Both the position numbers and the translations under genes were made by a program. 5,267 nucleotides of DNA from Aliarcobacter sp. GTDB lineage: Bacteria > Campylobacterota > Campylobacteria > Campylobacterales > Arcobacteraceae. The notes below the pieces were generated by a model. That model worked only from the letters and a program-made list of their open reading frames with translations, had not been told where the DNA came from and did no database searches. The stretch is from NCBI GenBank assembly GCA_023268955.1, contig JALRJW010000051.1, positions 1 to 5,267 of the forward strand, read 5' to 3'. Shown here piece after piece: positions 1 through 5,267 of this stretch (the stretch's first letter is position 1; each line of letters starts with the position of its first letter).

Positions 1-193
1 TGCTGTCTTTTAAAATATTATCTTTGATTGATATAGCATTTTGTAGATTTTTATTATTATGCTCATTGCACTTTAATATTTTTTTTCTTTTTGAATGTTT
101 TGCTGATGGTTCTCTATATGTAAAGTAATAAGTAATTCCATTTTTGTTTTCAACATATGAAAAACCTTTTACTTCTGTTTTAATAAGTTTCAT
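1..193 (-). CDS. Partial tyrosine recombinase/integrase-like protein, N-terminus only
   Basis: Sixty-four open codons run from an ATG at 193 off the left edge with no stop. The protein begins MKLIKTEVKGFSYVENKNG and continues with ITYYFTYREP, then a Lys/Arg-rich stretch (residues 35-41) and a predicted helix around residues 45-64. A short strand, 'G-x-x-Y', a turn with N/K/G, then 'TYYFTYR' followed by basic residues is the pattern of the N-terminal arm-type DNA-binding domain of phage-like integrases, which is a three-stranded sheet. The start is well supported by AGGAG at 202-206 with an 8-nt gap to the ATG. The catalytic domain (Arg-His-Arg-Tyr residues) would lie outside the window, so the family call is inference from a short segment. 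It is transcribed in the same direction as the nuclease gene upstream, 131 bp away, but has its own promoter-like element. A run of eight A on the coding strand (positions 79-86) is read through in frame. Confidence 0.5.
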   Translation of the reverse strand, partial: MKLIKTEVKGFSYVENKNGITYYFTYREPSAKHSKRKKILKCNEHNNKNLQNAISIKDNILKDS

Positions 194-201
194 AAGTATA
201 A

Positions 202-220
202 CTCCTAATAAGAAATTATA
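202..220 (-). promoter_or_regulatory. -10 box and Shine-Dalgarno of the integrase-like gene
   Basis: On the minus strand a perfect TATAAT lies at 220-215, followed by AGGAG at 206-202 and the ATG at 193. A transcript starting about 7 nt after the -10 box would have a leader of only about 15 nt that still contains the whole ribosome site. No -35 hexamer is visible at the expected place (about 238-243), which is instead filled by the proximal copy of a direct repeat. That is common for Campylobacterota sigma-70 promoters and also fits control by a protein bound to the repeat. Confidence 0.5.
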
Positions 221-232
221 CTTTTTTATTGA

Positions 233-271
233 TAAAAATATACTACATTGATTTTAAAAATATACTACATT
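233..271. repeat. Tandem 17-bp direct repeat, 22-bp pitch
   Basis: The 17-mer TAAAAATATACTACATT occurs exactly at 233-249 and again at 255-271, separated by 5 bp. The period of 22 bp is about two helical turns, so both copies face the same side of the DNA. On the minus strand they sit directly upstream of the TATAAT box of the integrase-like gene, with the proximal copy covering the -35 position. This arrangement suggests an operator for a regulator or arm-type sites for the recombinase. The repeat itself is certain; its role is inference. Confidence 0.75.
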
Positions 272-324
272 CTCTTTTTTTAGTTTTTTATTGAAGTTTT
301 ATTTTAATACTTTAATTTTATGAA

Positions 325-1110
325 TTATATCTCTAAAACAAGAGAAATAGGACAATGGTCACTTCCAAAAACTTCACTCATGATATAAGCATCTCTAATA
401 TTTTCTTTTAAATCACTTGACACAAAAAAATAATCAATTCTCCAGCCAACATTATTAGCTCTTGCATTTGCTCTATATGACCACCACGAATAATGGTCTT
501 TTTCATCACCATTTATCAGTCTAAATGTATCAATATATCCATGGTCTAAATACTTTGTAATCCAGTCCCTCTCCATTGGTAAAAATCCAGATACATCCTC
601 GTTTGCTTTTGGTCGTGCTAAATCAATTTCAGTGTGAGCTGTATTTACATCTCCACAAACTATGATTGATTTTCCTTGTTTTTTTAGATTTTCAGTGTAT
701 TCTAAAAATCTATCATAAAACTCCATTTTATAAACAAGTCTCTCTTCTTTTGATTGACCATTTGGGAAATAAACATTAAAGTATGCAATATCTTTATTTC
801 CTAAAGTAAAATGAACTTCGTTTATTCTTCCTTCATCTAAAACATCAACTTCAGGACAATTTCCTTGGAAAGTTAATTCAATATCTGTAAAAAGTGCTGT
901 TCCACTTCTACCTTTTATTTTTGATTCAGATGCAACTACATTTGCGTAGTTTTTTTCAAATATTGTCTCAGGAATTTGAGTTTTCATTGATTTTGTTTCT
1001 TGAACACCTAAAATATGAATATCATGTTCATCAACCCATTTTAAAGCATCTTTTTTATCAACGGCTCTAATTCCATTTACATTCCATGAAATAAATTTAT
1101 ATTTACTCAT
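325..1110 (-). CDS. xth: Exodeoxyribonuclease III / AP endonuclease (ExoA/APE1-like)
   Basis: A 261-residue cytoplasmic Mg-dependent base-excision-repair enzyme that cuts the backbone 5' to abasic sites and has 3'-5' exonuclease and 3'-repair activities in its family. All hallmark motifs of the exonuclease-endonuclease-phosphatase fold are present: WNVNGIRA with Asn10; GVQETK with metal-binding Glu38; NVYFPNG with Tyr114; GDVNTAH with Asp154 and Asn156; NVGWRIDYF with Asp226; and GSDHCP with Asp251-His252 near the C-terminus. The segments around residues 151-168 (CGDVNTAHTEIDL...) and 213-230 (RANARANNVGWRIDYF) resemble B. subtilis ExoA and human APE1 more than E. coli XthA. The length is normal and nothing is missing. 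The start codon overlaps the 3' end of the upstream small gene in ATGAGTAA (8 nt), and AGGAA at 1121-1125 lies 10 nt before the ATG, so the two genes are probably co-transcribed and coupled. I see no clear terminator downstream. Confidence 0.95.
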   Translation of the reverse strand: MSKYKFISWNVNGIRAVDKKDALKWVDEHDIHILGVQETKSMKTQIPETIFEKNYANVVASESKIKGRSGTALFTDIELTFQGNCPEVDVLDEGRINEVHFTLGNKDIAYFNVYFPNGQSKEERLVYKMEFYDRFLEYTENLKKQGKSIIVCGDVNTAHTEIDLARPKANEDVSGFLPMERDWITKYLDHGYIDTFRLINGDEKDHYSWWSYRANARANNVGWRIDYFFVSSDLKENIRDAYIMSEVFGSDHCPISLVLEI

Positions 1111-1378
1111 TTATCTTTGCTTCCTTTTTTTCTTCTTTTTCTTTGTTTTTTTCAATTAGTTCTTTAACTTCTGGTTTAACAGGTTCTTTTGGTTTGTTTA
1201 GTTTAATGTTTGAAAAATTATTTAAACCATTAAAGTTATTCATTTTCATTTGATTTGGAACAAGTTTTTGTTCTTTTCCACCATGCATATCAATATTGCC
1301 CATATTATTTCCACCATAAGTGTAGTTTGCTAACATAGCTGTTGTAAATAATGTTAAAAATAAAATAGTTTTTTTCAT
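1103..1378 (-). CDS. Small exported Asn/Met-rich protein of unknown function
   Basis: A 91-residue protein I do not recognise. It begins with a classic signal peptide: MKK, a hydrophobic core ILFLTLFTTAML, and a likely cleavage after Ala17 (LA-NYT). There is no lipobox Cys; in fact there is no Cys at all. The mature part of about 74 residues has two regions. Residues 18-58 are rich in Asn, Gly and Met (Met26, Met31-His32, Met44, Met46), and residues 59-91 are a Pro then Lys/Glu-rich tail that is probably a charged helix or disordered. The start is supported by AAGGGA at 1389-1394, 10 nt before the ATG. The gene is real rather than a shadow, because it has a signal peptide, its own ribosome site and an 8-nt overlap with the nuclease gene behind it. 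Location is probably periplasm or outside the cell. The Met/His content might suggest metal binding, but this is weak. Confidence 0.8.
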   Translation of the reverse strand: MKKTILFLTLFTTAMLANYTYGGNNMGNIDMHGGKEQKLVPNQMKMNNFNGLNNFSNIKLNKPKEPVKPEVKELIEKNKEKEEKKEAKINE

Positions 1379-1414
1379 TTACAAAAATTCCCTTTTTATA
1401 AATTTTGAACACAA

Positions 1415-1420
1415 ATTCTA
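1415..1420 (-). promoter_or_regulatory. Possible -10 box for the small exported protein/nuclease unit
   Basis: TAGAAT on the minus strand (one mismatch to TATAAT) lies 36 nt before the ATG at 1378 and upstream of the AAGGGA ribosome site, giving a leader of about 30 nt. T/A-rich runs precede it, and no -35 hexamer is visible. It is the best-placed candidate in the divergent gap, but it is a short match in AT-rich DNA. Confidence 0.35.
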
Positions 1421-1428
1421 GCTATTTT

Positions 1429-1458
1429 TTGAAAAATTAGGCTTAATTTAGGTATTTT
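1429..1458 (+). promoter_or_regulatory. Possible sigma-70 promoter for the TauE/SafE permease gene
   Basis: TTGAAA at 1429-1434 and TATTTT at 1453-1458 are separated by 18 bp. A start near 1465 would leave a leader of about 22 nt with AAGG at 1476-1479, 7 nt before the ATG. The -10 match is only four of six. The element lies back to back with the candidate minus-strand promoter, so both directions may share one control region. Confidence 0.35.
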
Positions 1459-1486
1459 ACATTTACTTTTTACACAAGGTTTTTAT

Positions 1487-2200
1487 ATGACAGAATTAAT
1501 GCTAGGACTTTTAACGTTTTTTACTTCAACTGTTGCAGGAGTAGTTGGAATAGGTGGAGGAATGATGTTAATTGCTATTTTACCTTCATTTTTACCTTTA
1601 AATGCTTTAATACCTGTTCACGGTCTAACACAAATGTCTAGTAACTTTTCTAGAGCCGTTTTTGGATATAAAGATGTTCAATATGCTGTAATACCTAAGT
1701 TTTTATTAGGTTCTGTAGTTGGTATTGGAATTTTTGCTGCGATTATTAATTTTATATCATTAGAGTATGTTCCTTTGTTTATTGGGGCTTATATTTTACT
1801 TTCTTTGTGGTCTGCAAAATTTAATGAGAAAATTAAGAAATTTGAAAACTACTATATAATTGGTTTTTTCCAAACAGGATTATCTATCGTTGTTGGAGCA
1901 ACAGGACCTTTAACAATGACACTTTTACTTAAAGATTATGGTGATAAAGATAAAGTTGTTGCAACGGGTGCAGCACTAATGAGTATTACTCATATTTTAA
2001 AAGTTTTTGTTTTCATGTATTTTGGATTTGTATTTTTTGATTATATTGGAATTATTGTAGCAATGATTATTGGTGCAGTTGCAGGAAGTTGGGCTGGAAC
2101 AAAACTAAGAGATAAAATTGATGGTAAAAAATTCACTATGATTTTAAAGGTTTTATTATCAGCCTTAGCTATTAAATTAATTGTAGGATTATTTATTTAA
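1487..2200 (+). CDS. TauE/SafE-family (sulfite exporter type) membrane permease
   Basis: A 237-residue inner-membrane protein with about seven to eight hydrophobic segments (roughly residues 4-20, 24-46, 70-90, 93-109, 122-146, 163-181, 184-204 and 217-236). Family hallmarks are the Gly-rich GVVGIGGG at residues 18-25, the conserved PVHGLTQMSSNFSR segment at 43-56, and the second-half counterpart GATGPL at 137-142 followed by TGAALMSITHILK at 160-172. The two halves look like an internal duplication, as is typical of this family. Members move sulfite, sulfoacetate or other organosulfur and small organic anions, but the substrate cannot be read from the sequence. Length is slightly short of the usual 240-270 residues, yet the protein appears complete. 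The start is supported by AAGG at 1476-1479. The histidine kinase gene follows on the same strand after a gap of about 80 bp, which makes a regulatory link possible. Confidence 0.9.
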   Translation: MTELMLGLLTFFTSTVAGVVGIGGGMMLIAILPSFLPLNALIPVHGLTQMSSNFSRAVFGYKDVQYAVIPKFLLGSVVGIGIFAAIINFISLEYVPLFIGAYILLSLWSAKFNEKIKKFENYYIIGFFQTGLSIVVGATGPLTMTLLLKDYGDKDKVVATGAALMSITHILKVFVFMYFGFVFFDYIGIIVAMIIGAVAGSWAGTKLRDKIDGKKFTMILKVLLSALAIKLIVGLFI

Positions 2201-2224
2201 AACTACTTTTTAATAAAACTCTTT

Positions 2225-2269
2225 TATAAGTTTCAATAGAATGTTAGTGAAACAATTTTGAAACTTATA
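2225..2269 (+). promoter_or_regulatory. Perfect 12-bp inverted repeat with TGAAAC motifs upstream of the kinase gene
   Basis: TATAAGTTTCAA at 2225-2236 is the exact reverse complement of TTGAAACTTATA at 2258-2269, with a 21-nt loop between them. Inside the element, the core TGAAAC occurs at 2259-2264 and 2248-2253 (11 bp apart, one helical turn) and as its complement GTTTCA at 2230-2235. It lies between the permease stop and the kinase ribosome site (GGGA at 2273-2276). It could be an operator for a dimeric or tandem-binding regulator, or an RNA hairpin in the kinase leader. No U-run follows the right arm, so it is not a standard terminator. Confidence 0.55.
2237..2242 (+). promoter_or_regulatory. 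Possible -10 box for the kinase/regulator operon
   Basis: TAGAAT (one mismatch to TATAAT) sits inside the loop of the inverted repeat. A start near 2249 would give a leader of about 33 nt before the ATG at 2282. No -35 hexamer is visible. If this is the promoter, the TGAAAC motifs flank and cover it, which would suit repression or autoregulation. Transcription may equally read through from the permease gene. Confidence 0.3.
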
Positions 2270-2272
2270 TTT

Positions 2273-2276
2273 GGGA
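2273..2276 (+). promoter_or_regulatory. Ribosome binding site that decides the kinase start
   Basis: GGGA ends 5 nt before ATG 2282. The open frame continues upstream to a TTG at 2258, but that codon has no Shine-Dalgarno and falls in the right arm of the inverted repeat. The ATG at 2282 is therefore preferred, giving 846 residues rather than 854. Confidence 0.6.
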
Positions 2277-2281
2277 TTTTT

Positions 2282-4822
2282 ATGTCAAACAAAAATAAAA
2301 AATACACTCTTTTAGATATCCAAAATCTATTTTCTAAAATCCCTATTATTTTTATTATGACTTTAGCAGTTGTTATTGTTTTGATTTCTTTTTTTATTTT
2401 AGAAACTAAAAAAAAGAATGAAATTAGTTTAGTTAATCAAAAAAACAGTCTAGCCTTTGATTTTAAAAGAAAAGAGAATCTCAATAATTTTTTAAAAATA
2501 ATCGAAGAAAAGAAAAATGAAGATTTTTTAAAAGAAGAGTTGGTTTTAAAACAAGCTACAAACAATGCCTTAGGATATTTATCTTCAAATAGATTTGATA
2601 AAAATGTGAGATTTGAAGAGTATTTATATAAATTAGAGAACAAACTTGCGATAAATTATTTGATTTTTGACGAAGATTATGAAGTTTTATATGGAGCTGA
2701 TTCTTTAGCTTATTTAAGTACTTTAATTTTTGACACTTCAAAAATTGATTTTAGAAATATAGTATTGCAATATATTTTTTCCCAAGGTAAAAATAACCTT
2801 CAATATTGGAAAGATGATATAAATAGCACAATAAGATTAAGTTTCTTTGATACTTTAGTGATTGATTCTAAAACTTACTATATTGGATCTTTTTCTACTG
2901 TTAATTCAATTAAAAAAATTACAACCAAAGCTATTTTAGAGAGTTTAAATTCAAACTCTTATGATGTTTGGTTTTATGATTTAAGTCATAAAAACAGTTT
3001 TAATTACAACTCAAATAAAAAGTTTTTATATAATCACAAAGTTAATCTTGAAAAATATCAACCATACTATTTATTTGAAAAATATAATTTTGCAATAGCT
3101 AGTATAAATTATGAAAATATTCAAAATAGCTCTGAGATAAATAGTATAGATAAGCATTACAATAAACTTATCTTTCAAATATTTACAATAATACTAATAG
3201 TAACTACTGTATTGATTTTGTTTACCTATGTTTTTACTAACTTTATTAAAAATATCATAAATGAATACAATGATGATTTACAAAATAAAACTTTGTCTTT
3301 GGAGCATTTAAAAAATAGATTTGAGTTGGCGATTATTGCTACAAATGATGGATTATGGGATATAGATTTTAAAACAAATAAAATATATTTTTCTTCAAAA
3401 TGGCTAGAAATGTTTGGTTATAAAGATGATGAAATAAAAACTTTTGCTGATTGGTTTGCATTAATACATAATGAAGATAAGAAAAATGTCGATAGTTTTT
3501 TTCAAGAAATATTATCTTTAAACAAAGATACATTTATTTGTGAATATAGATTAAAAACAAAAAATGAAGGTTTTAAGTGGGTGCTTGGAAGAGGTAAATC
3601 TTTTAAAGACTCAGATGGTTTACTTGATAGAATGCTTATGATGTCAATGGATATTGATAAAAACAAAAAAATGAAAAAAGAGCTTTTAGATGTTGAGTAT
3701 TTAGTTGAAGATGGAAAAATTGTAATTTTTAAAATTAAAAATGATGAAAATTTAACTTTTACTTATGTCTCAAACAGCATCAAAAATTTTGGTTATACAA
3801 AAACAGAACTCGAAAACAATAAAATCAGTTTTTACAAGTTGTTGCATGAAGATGACCTTGATATGTTTAAAGCAGCCATAAACGCCTCTTTGAATAAAGA
3901 TTTATCTAATTTTAGTTTAACTTGCAGAATTTTTGATAACGCTGATAGATTTAAGTGGGTTAATTTTAGGGTAATACTTTTGAAAAATCATTCAGGAACT
4001 GTTTCATCTTTTTATGGTTATTTCAATGACATTACAAATATTAAATTAAGTCAAGAGGAATTAAAACAAAAAGTTGATGATGAGGTATATAAAAATAGAC
4101 AAAAAGATAAAATCTTAATTCAACAAAGCAAGTTAGCTGCCATGGGAGAGATGTTAGGAAATATAGCCCATCAATGGAGGCAACCTTTAAATAATGTAAG
4201 TTTGATATTGCAGTTTTTATTTGATGGATATAAATCAAATAATATTAGCCAAGAGATGCTTGAAAAATATATGGAAAAAGTTAATAAGCACATAGCTTTT
4301 TTAAGTGATACTATTGATGATTTTAAAGATTTTTATAAGCCATCAAAGACAAAAACAAAATTTGTAGTTAAAGATGCTATTGAGTCACTTTTATTTATGA
4401 TAAAAAATCAATTTGAAAATGAAAATATAGTTATAAATCTAAATTGCGTTGAAGAAGAGATTTACAGTTATGAAAATGAACTAAAACAAGTTTTACTTAA
4501 TATATTAAATAATGCAAAAGATGCTTTGGTATTAAAAAAACAGAGTGTTGATTTTGAAGCATTTATTAATCTAGATGTTTCAAAAACAAAAGATGGAATT
4601 AAAATAAGTATATTTAACAATGCAGATACTATTCCAACTGATATAATCGATAGGATTTTTGAGCCATATTTCACTACAAAATTTGAAAATCAAGGAACAG
4701 GAATAGGTTTATATATGACAAAATCAATAATAGAGTCAAATATGAATGGGAAAATTGAAGTGCAAAATTTAGATGATGGGGTTTGTTTTACAATATTTTT
4801 AAAAAATGAGGATATTTTATGA
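2282..4822 (+). CDS. Membrane sensor histidine kinase with two PAS domains
   Basis: An 846-residue inner-membrane kinase that autophosphorylates a His and passes the phosphate to the regulator encoded next. Domains in order: TM1 at about 20-40; a periplasmic sensor of about 255 residues (41-295) that I cannot assign firmly but whose strand pattern (e.g. INYLIFDEDYEVLYG at 124-138, YYIGSF at 199-204) suggests a Cache-like fold; TM2 at about 296-322; PAS 1 with PAC at about 343-467 (NDGLWDIDF, WLEMFGY, FKWVLGRG); PAS 2 at about 468-592 (YVSNSIKNFGY, FKWVNFR, FYGYFNDIT); a helical linker; a HisKA-type domain with IAHQWRQPLNN and phosphoacceptor His630; and an HATPase with N-box ELKQVLLNILNNAKDAL (733-749), F-box RIFEPYFTTK (791-800) and G2 box GTGIGLYM (805-812). 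The G1 box reads NNADTIP (779-785) instead of the usual DNGxGIP. The stop overlaps the next start as ATGA, so kinase and regulator are translationally coupled. The signal is unknown. Confidence 0.93.
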   Translation: MSNKNKKYTLLDIQNLFSKIPIIFIMTLAVVIVLISFFILETKKKNEISLVNQKNSLAFDFKRKENLNNFLKIIEEKKNEDFLKEELVLKQATNNALGYLSSNRFDKNVRFEEYLYKLENKLAINYLIFDEDYEVLYGADSLAYLSTLIFDTSKIDFRNIVLQYIFSQGKNNLQYWKDDINSTIRLSFFDTLVIDSKTYYIGSFSTVNSIKKITTKAILESLNSNSYDVWFYDLSHKNSFNYNSNKKFLYNHKVNLEKYQPYYLFEKYNFAIASINYENIQNSSEINSIDKHYNKLIFQIFTIILIVTTVLILFTYVFTNFIKNIINEYNDDLQNKTLSLEHLKNRFELAIIATNDGLWDIDFKTNKIYFSSKWLEMFGYKDDEIKTFADWFALIHNEDKKNVDSFFQEILSLNKDTFICEYRLKTKNEGFKWVLGRGKSFKDSDGLLDRMLMMSMDIDKNKKMKKELLDVEYLVEDGKIVIFKIKNDENLTFTYVSNSIKNFGYTKTELENNKISFYKLLHEDDLDMFKAAINASLNKDLSNFSLTCRIFDNADRFKWVNFRVILLKNHSGTVSSFYGYFNDITNIKLSQEELKQKVDDEVYKNRQKDKILIQQSKLAAMGEMLGNIAHQWRQPLNNVSLILQFLFDGYKSNNISQEMLEKYMEKVNKHIAFLSDTIDDFKDFYKPSKTKTKFVVKDAIESLLFMIKNQFENENIVINLNCVEEEIYSYENELKQVLLNILNNAKDALVLKKQSVDFEAFINLDVSKTKDGIKISIFNNADTIPTDIIDRIFEPYFTTKFENQGTGIGLYMTKSIIESNMNGKIEVQNLDDGVCFTIFLKNEDIL

Positions 4823-5267
4823 GTGATTTAACAACAAGAGTATTATTAGTTGAAGATGAAGAAGATGCAAGGGAAATATTAGGTTTTTATTTAGAAACAA
4901 TTTTTGATGAGGTAAATATAGCTTGTGATGGTCAAATTGGTTTTGATTTATATAAAGATAATTATGAAAAAAACAGACCCTTTGATTTAGTTTTAACAGA
5001 TATAAAAATGCCTAACAAAGATGGTTTAACAATGATTGAAGAAATCACAGCATTAAATGATGAACAAAAATTTGTAATAGTTTCTGCTTATAAAGATGAA
5101 GAGTATTTATTTAAATCAATTAACTTAAATGTTTTAGGATATTTTGTAAAACCCTTAGAAGTTAAAAATATAATGGAAATTCTTAAAAAGATTAAAAACA
5201 AAGTTTTAAGTGAAAAAGAGAATATGCCTATAAATAAAGAGATATTAAACATCAATAAAACTTTTTC
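4819..5267 (+). CDS. Response regulator, receiver domain, truncated by window edge
   Basis: The first 149 codons plus two bases of a gene that runs off the right edge. Residues 7-125 form a complete CheY-like receiver: the acidic pair Glu12-Asp13 in LLVEDEED, phosphoacceptor Asp61 in LTDIKMPNKDG, the switch Ser89 in VIVSAY, and conserved Lys111 in YFVKPLE. All residues needed for phosphorylation are present. After a Lys/Glu-rich linker (about 126-142) the sequence INKTF at 145-149 could be the first strand of an OmpR/PhoB-type winged-helix output domain, but too little is visible to be sure; a different output is possible. The ATG overlaps the kinase stop (ATGA), marking it as the partner of that kinase. 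Confidence 0.9.
   Translation, partial: MSDLTTRVLLVEDEEDAREILGFYLETIFDEVNIACDGQIGFDLYKDNYEKNRPFDLVLTDIKMPNKDGLTMIEEITALNDEQKFVIVSAYKDEEYLFKSINLNVLGYFVKPLEVKNIMEILKKIKNKVLSEKENMPINKEILNINKTF

Noticed and set aside
60..90. Apparent frameshift in the integrase-like gene at the long A run (T run on the plus strand)
   Set aside because: A careful base-by-base reading shows the frame stays open across the run to the left edge; the stop first seen came from miscounting the homopolymer.
194..324. tRNA gene or attachment site next to the integrase-like gene
   Set aside because: The gap is almost pure A/T with no cloverleaf arms or T-loop consensus; only the tandem repeat and promoter-like elements are visible.
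2225..2269. Rho-independent terminator for the permease gene
   Set aside because: The stem is AT-rich with a 21-nt loop, and the right arm is followed by TATTTGGGA rather than a run of T.
2258..2281. Upstream TTG start extending the kinase by eight residues
   Set aside because: There is no Shine-Dalgarno before the TTG and it lies inside the inverted repeat, whereas the ATG at 2282 has GGGA 5 nt upstream.
2437..2741. Two overlapping minus-strand open frames inside the kinase gene
   Set aside because: They lie wholly within a strongly supported coding region, have low-complexity composition and no convincing ribosome sites; they are antisense shadows.
4041..4238. Minus-strand open frame opposite the PAS 2/HisKA region of the kinase
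   Set aside because: It is antisense to conserved kinase motifs, so the sequence is explained by the kinase frame.
4468..4674. Minus-strand open frame opposite the ATPase domain of the kinase
   Set aside because: It is antisense to the conserved N-box, G1 and F-box coding sequence and resembles no protein I know.

Overview
The window looks like chromosomal DNA of a Campylobacterota bacterium, most likely an Arcobacter-type species. The evidence is the very AT-rich sequence, codon use dominated by A/T third positions, a histidine kinase with the HQWRQPLN-type phosphoacceptor box common in that group, and promoters with a -10 box but little -35. This assignment is inference from style, not from a marker gene.

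Layout from left to right. (1) Positions 1-193, minus strand: the first 64 codons of a gene that runs off the left edge and resembles the N-terminal arm-binding part of a phage-type tyrosine recombinase (integrase). It has a good Shine-Dalgarno, a TATAAT box and, just upstream, a 17-bp direct repeat at 22-bp pitch. (2) Positions 325-1378, minus strand: a two-gene unit, a small exported Asn/Met-rich protein whose 3' end overlaps the start of an ExoA/APE1-like exodeoxyribonuclease III by 8 nt. (3) Positions 1379-1486: a short divergent promoter region. (4) Positions 1487-2200, plus strand: a TauE/SafE-family membrane permease. (5) Positions 2201-2281: a short gap holding a perfect 12-bp inverted repeat with three copies of TGAAAC/GTTTCA. 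(6) Positions 2282-4822, plus strand: a large membrane sensor histidine kinase with a periplasmic domain of about 255 residues, two PAS domains, a dimerisation/phosphoacceptor domain and an ATPase domain. (7) Positions 4819-5267, plus strand: the receiver part of its cognate response regulator, overlapping the kinase by ATGA and cut by the right edge.

Functionally, the kinase and regulator form one translationally coupled two-component system that senses a signal outside the inner membrane, with PAS domains adding a possible internal input. The permease lies directly upstream on the same strand, so export or uptake of a small sulfur-containing or organic anion may be linked to the signalling pair, but nothing in the sequence proves this. 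The nuclease is DNA base-excision repair housekeeping. I see no complete new system. The parts most worth a second look are the two operator-like repeat structures, the small secreted protein coupled to the nuclease, and the altered ATP-binding G1 box of the kinase.
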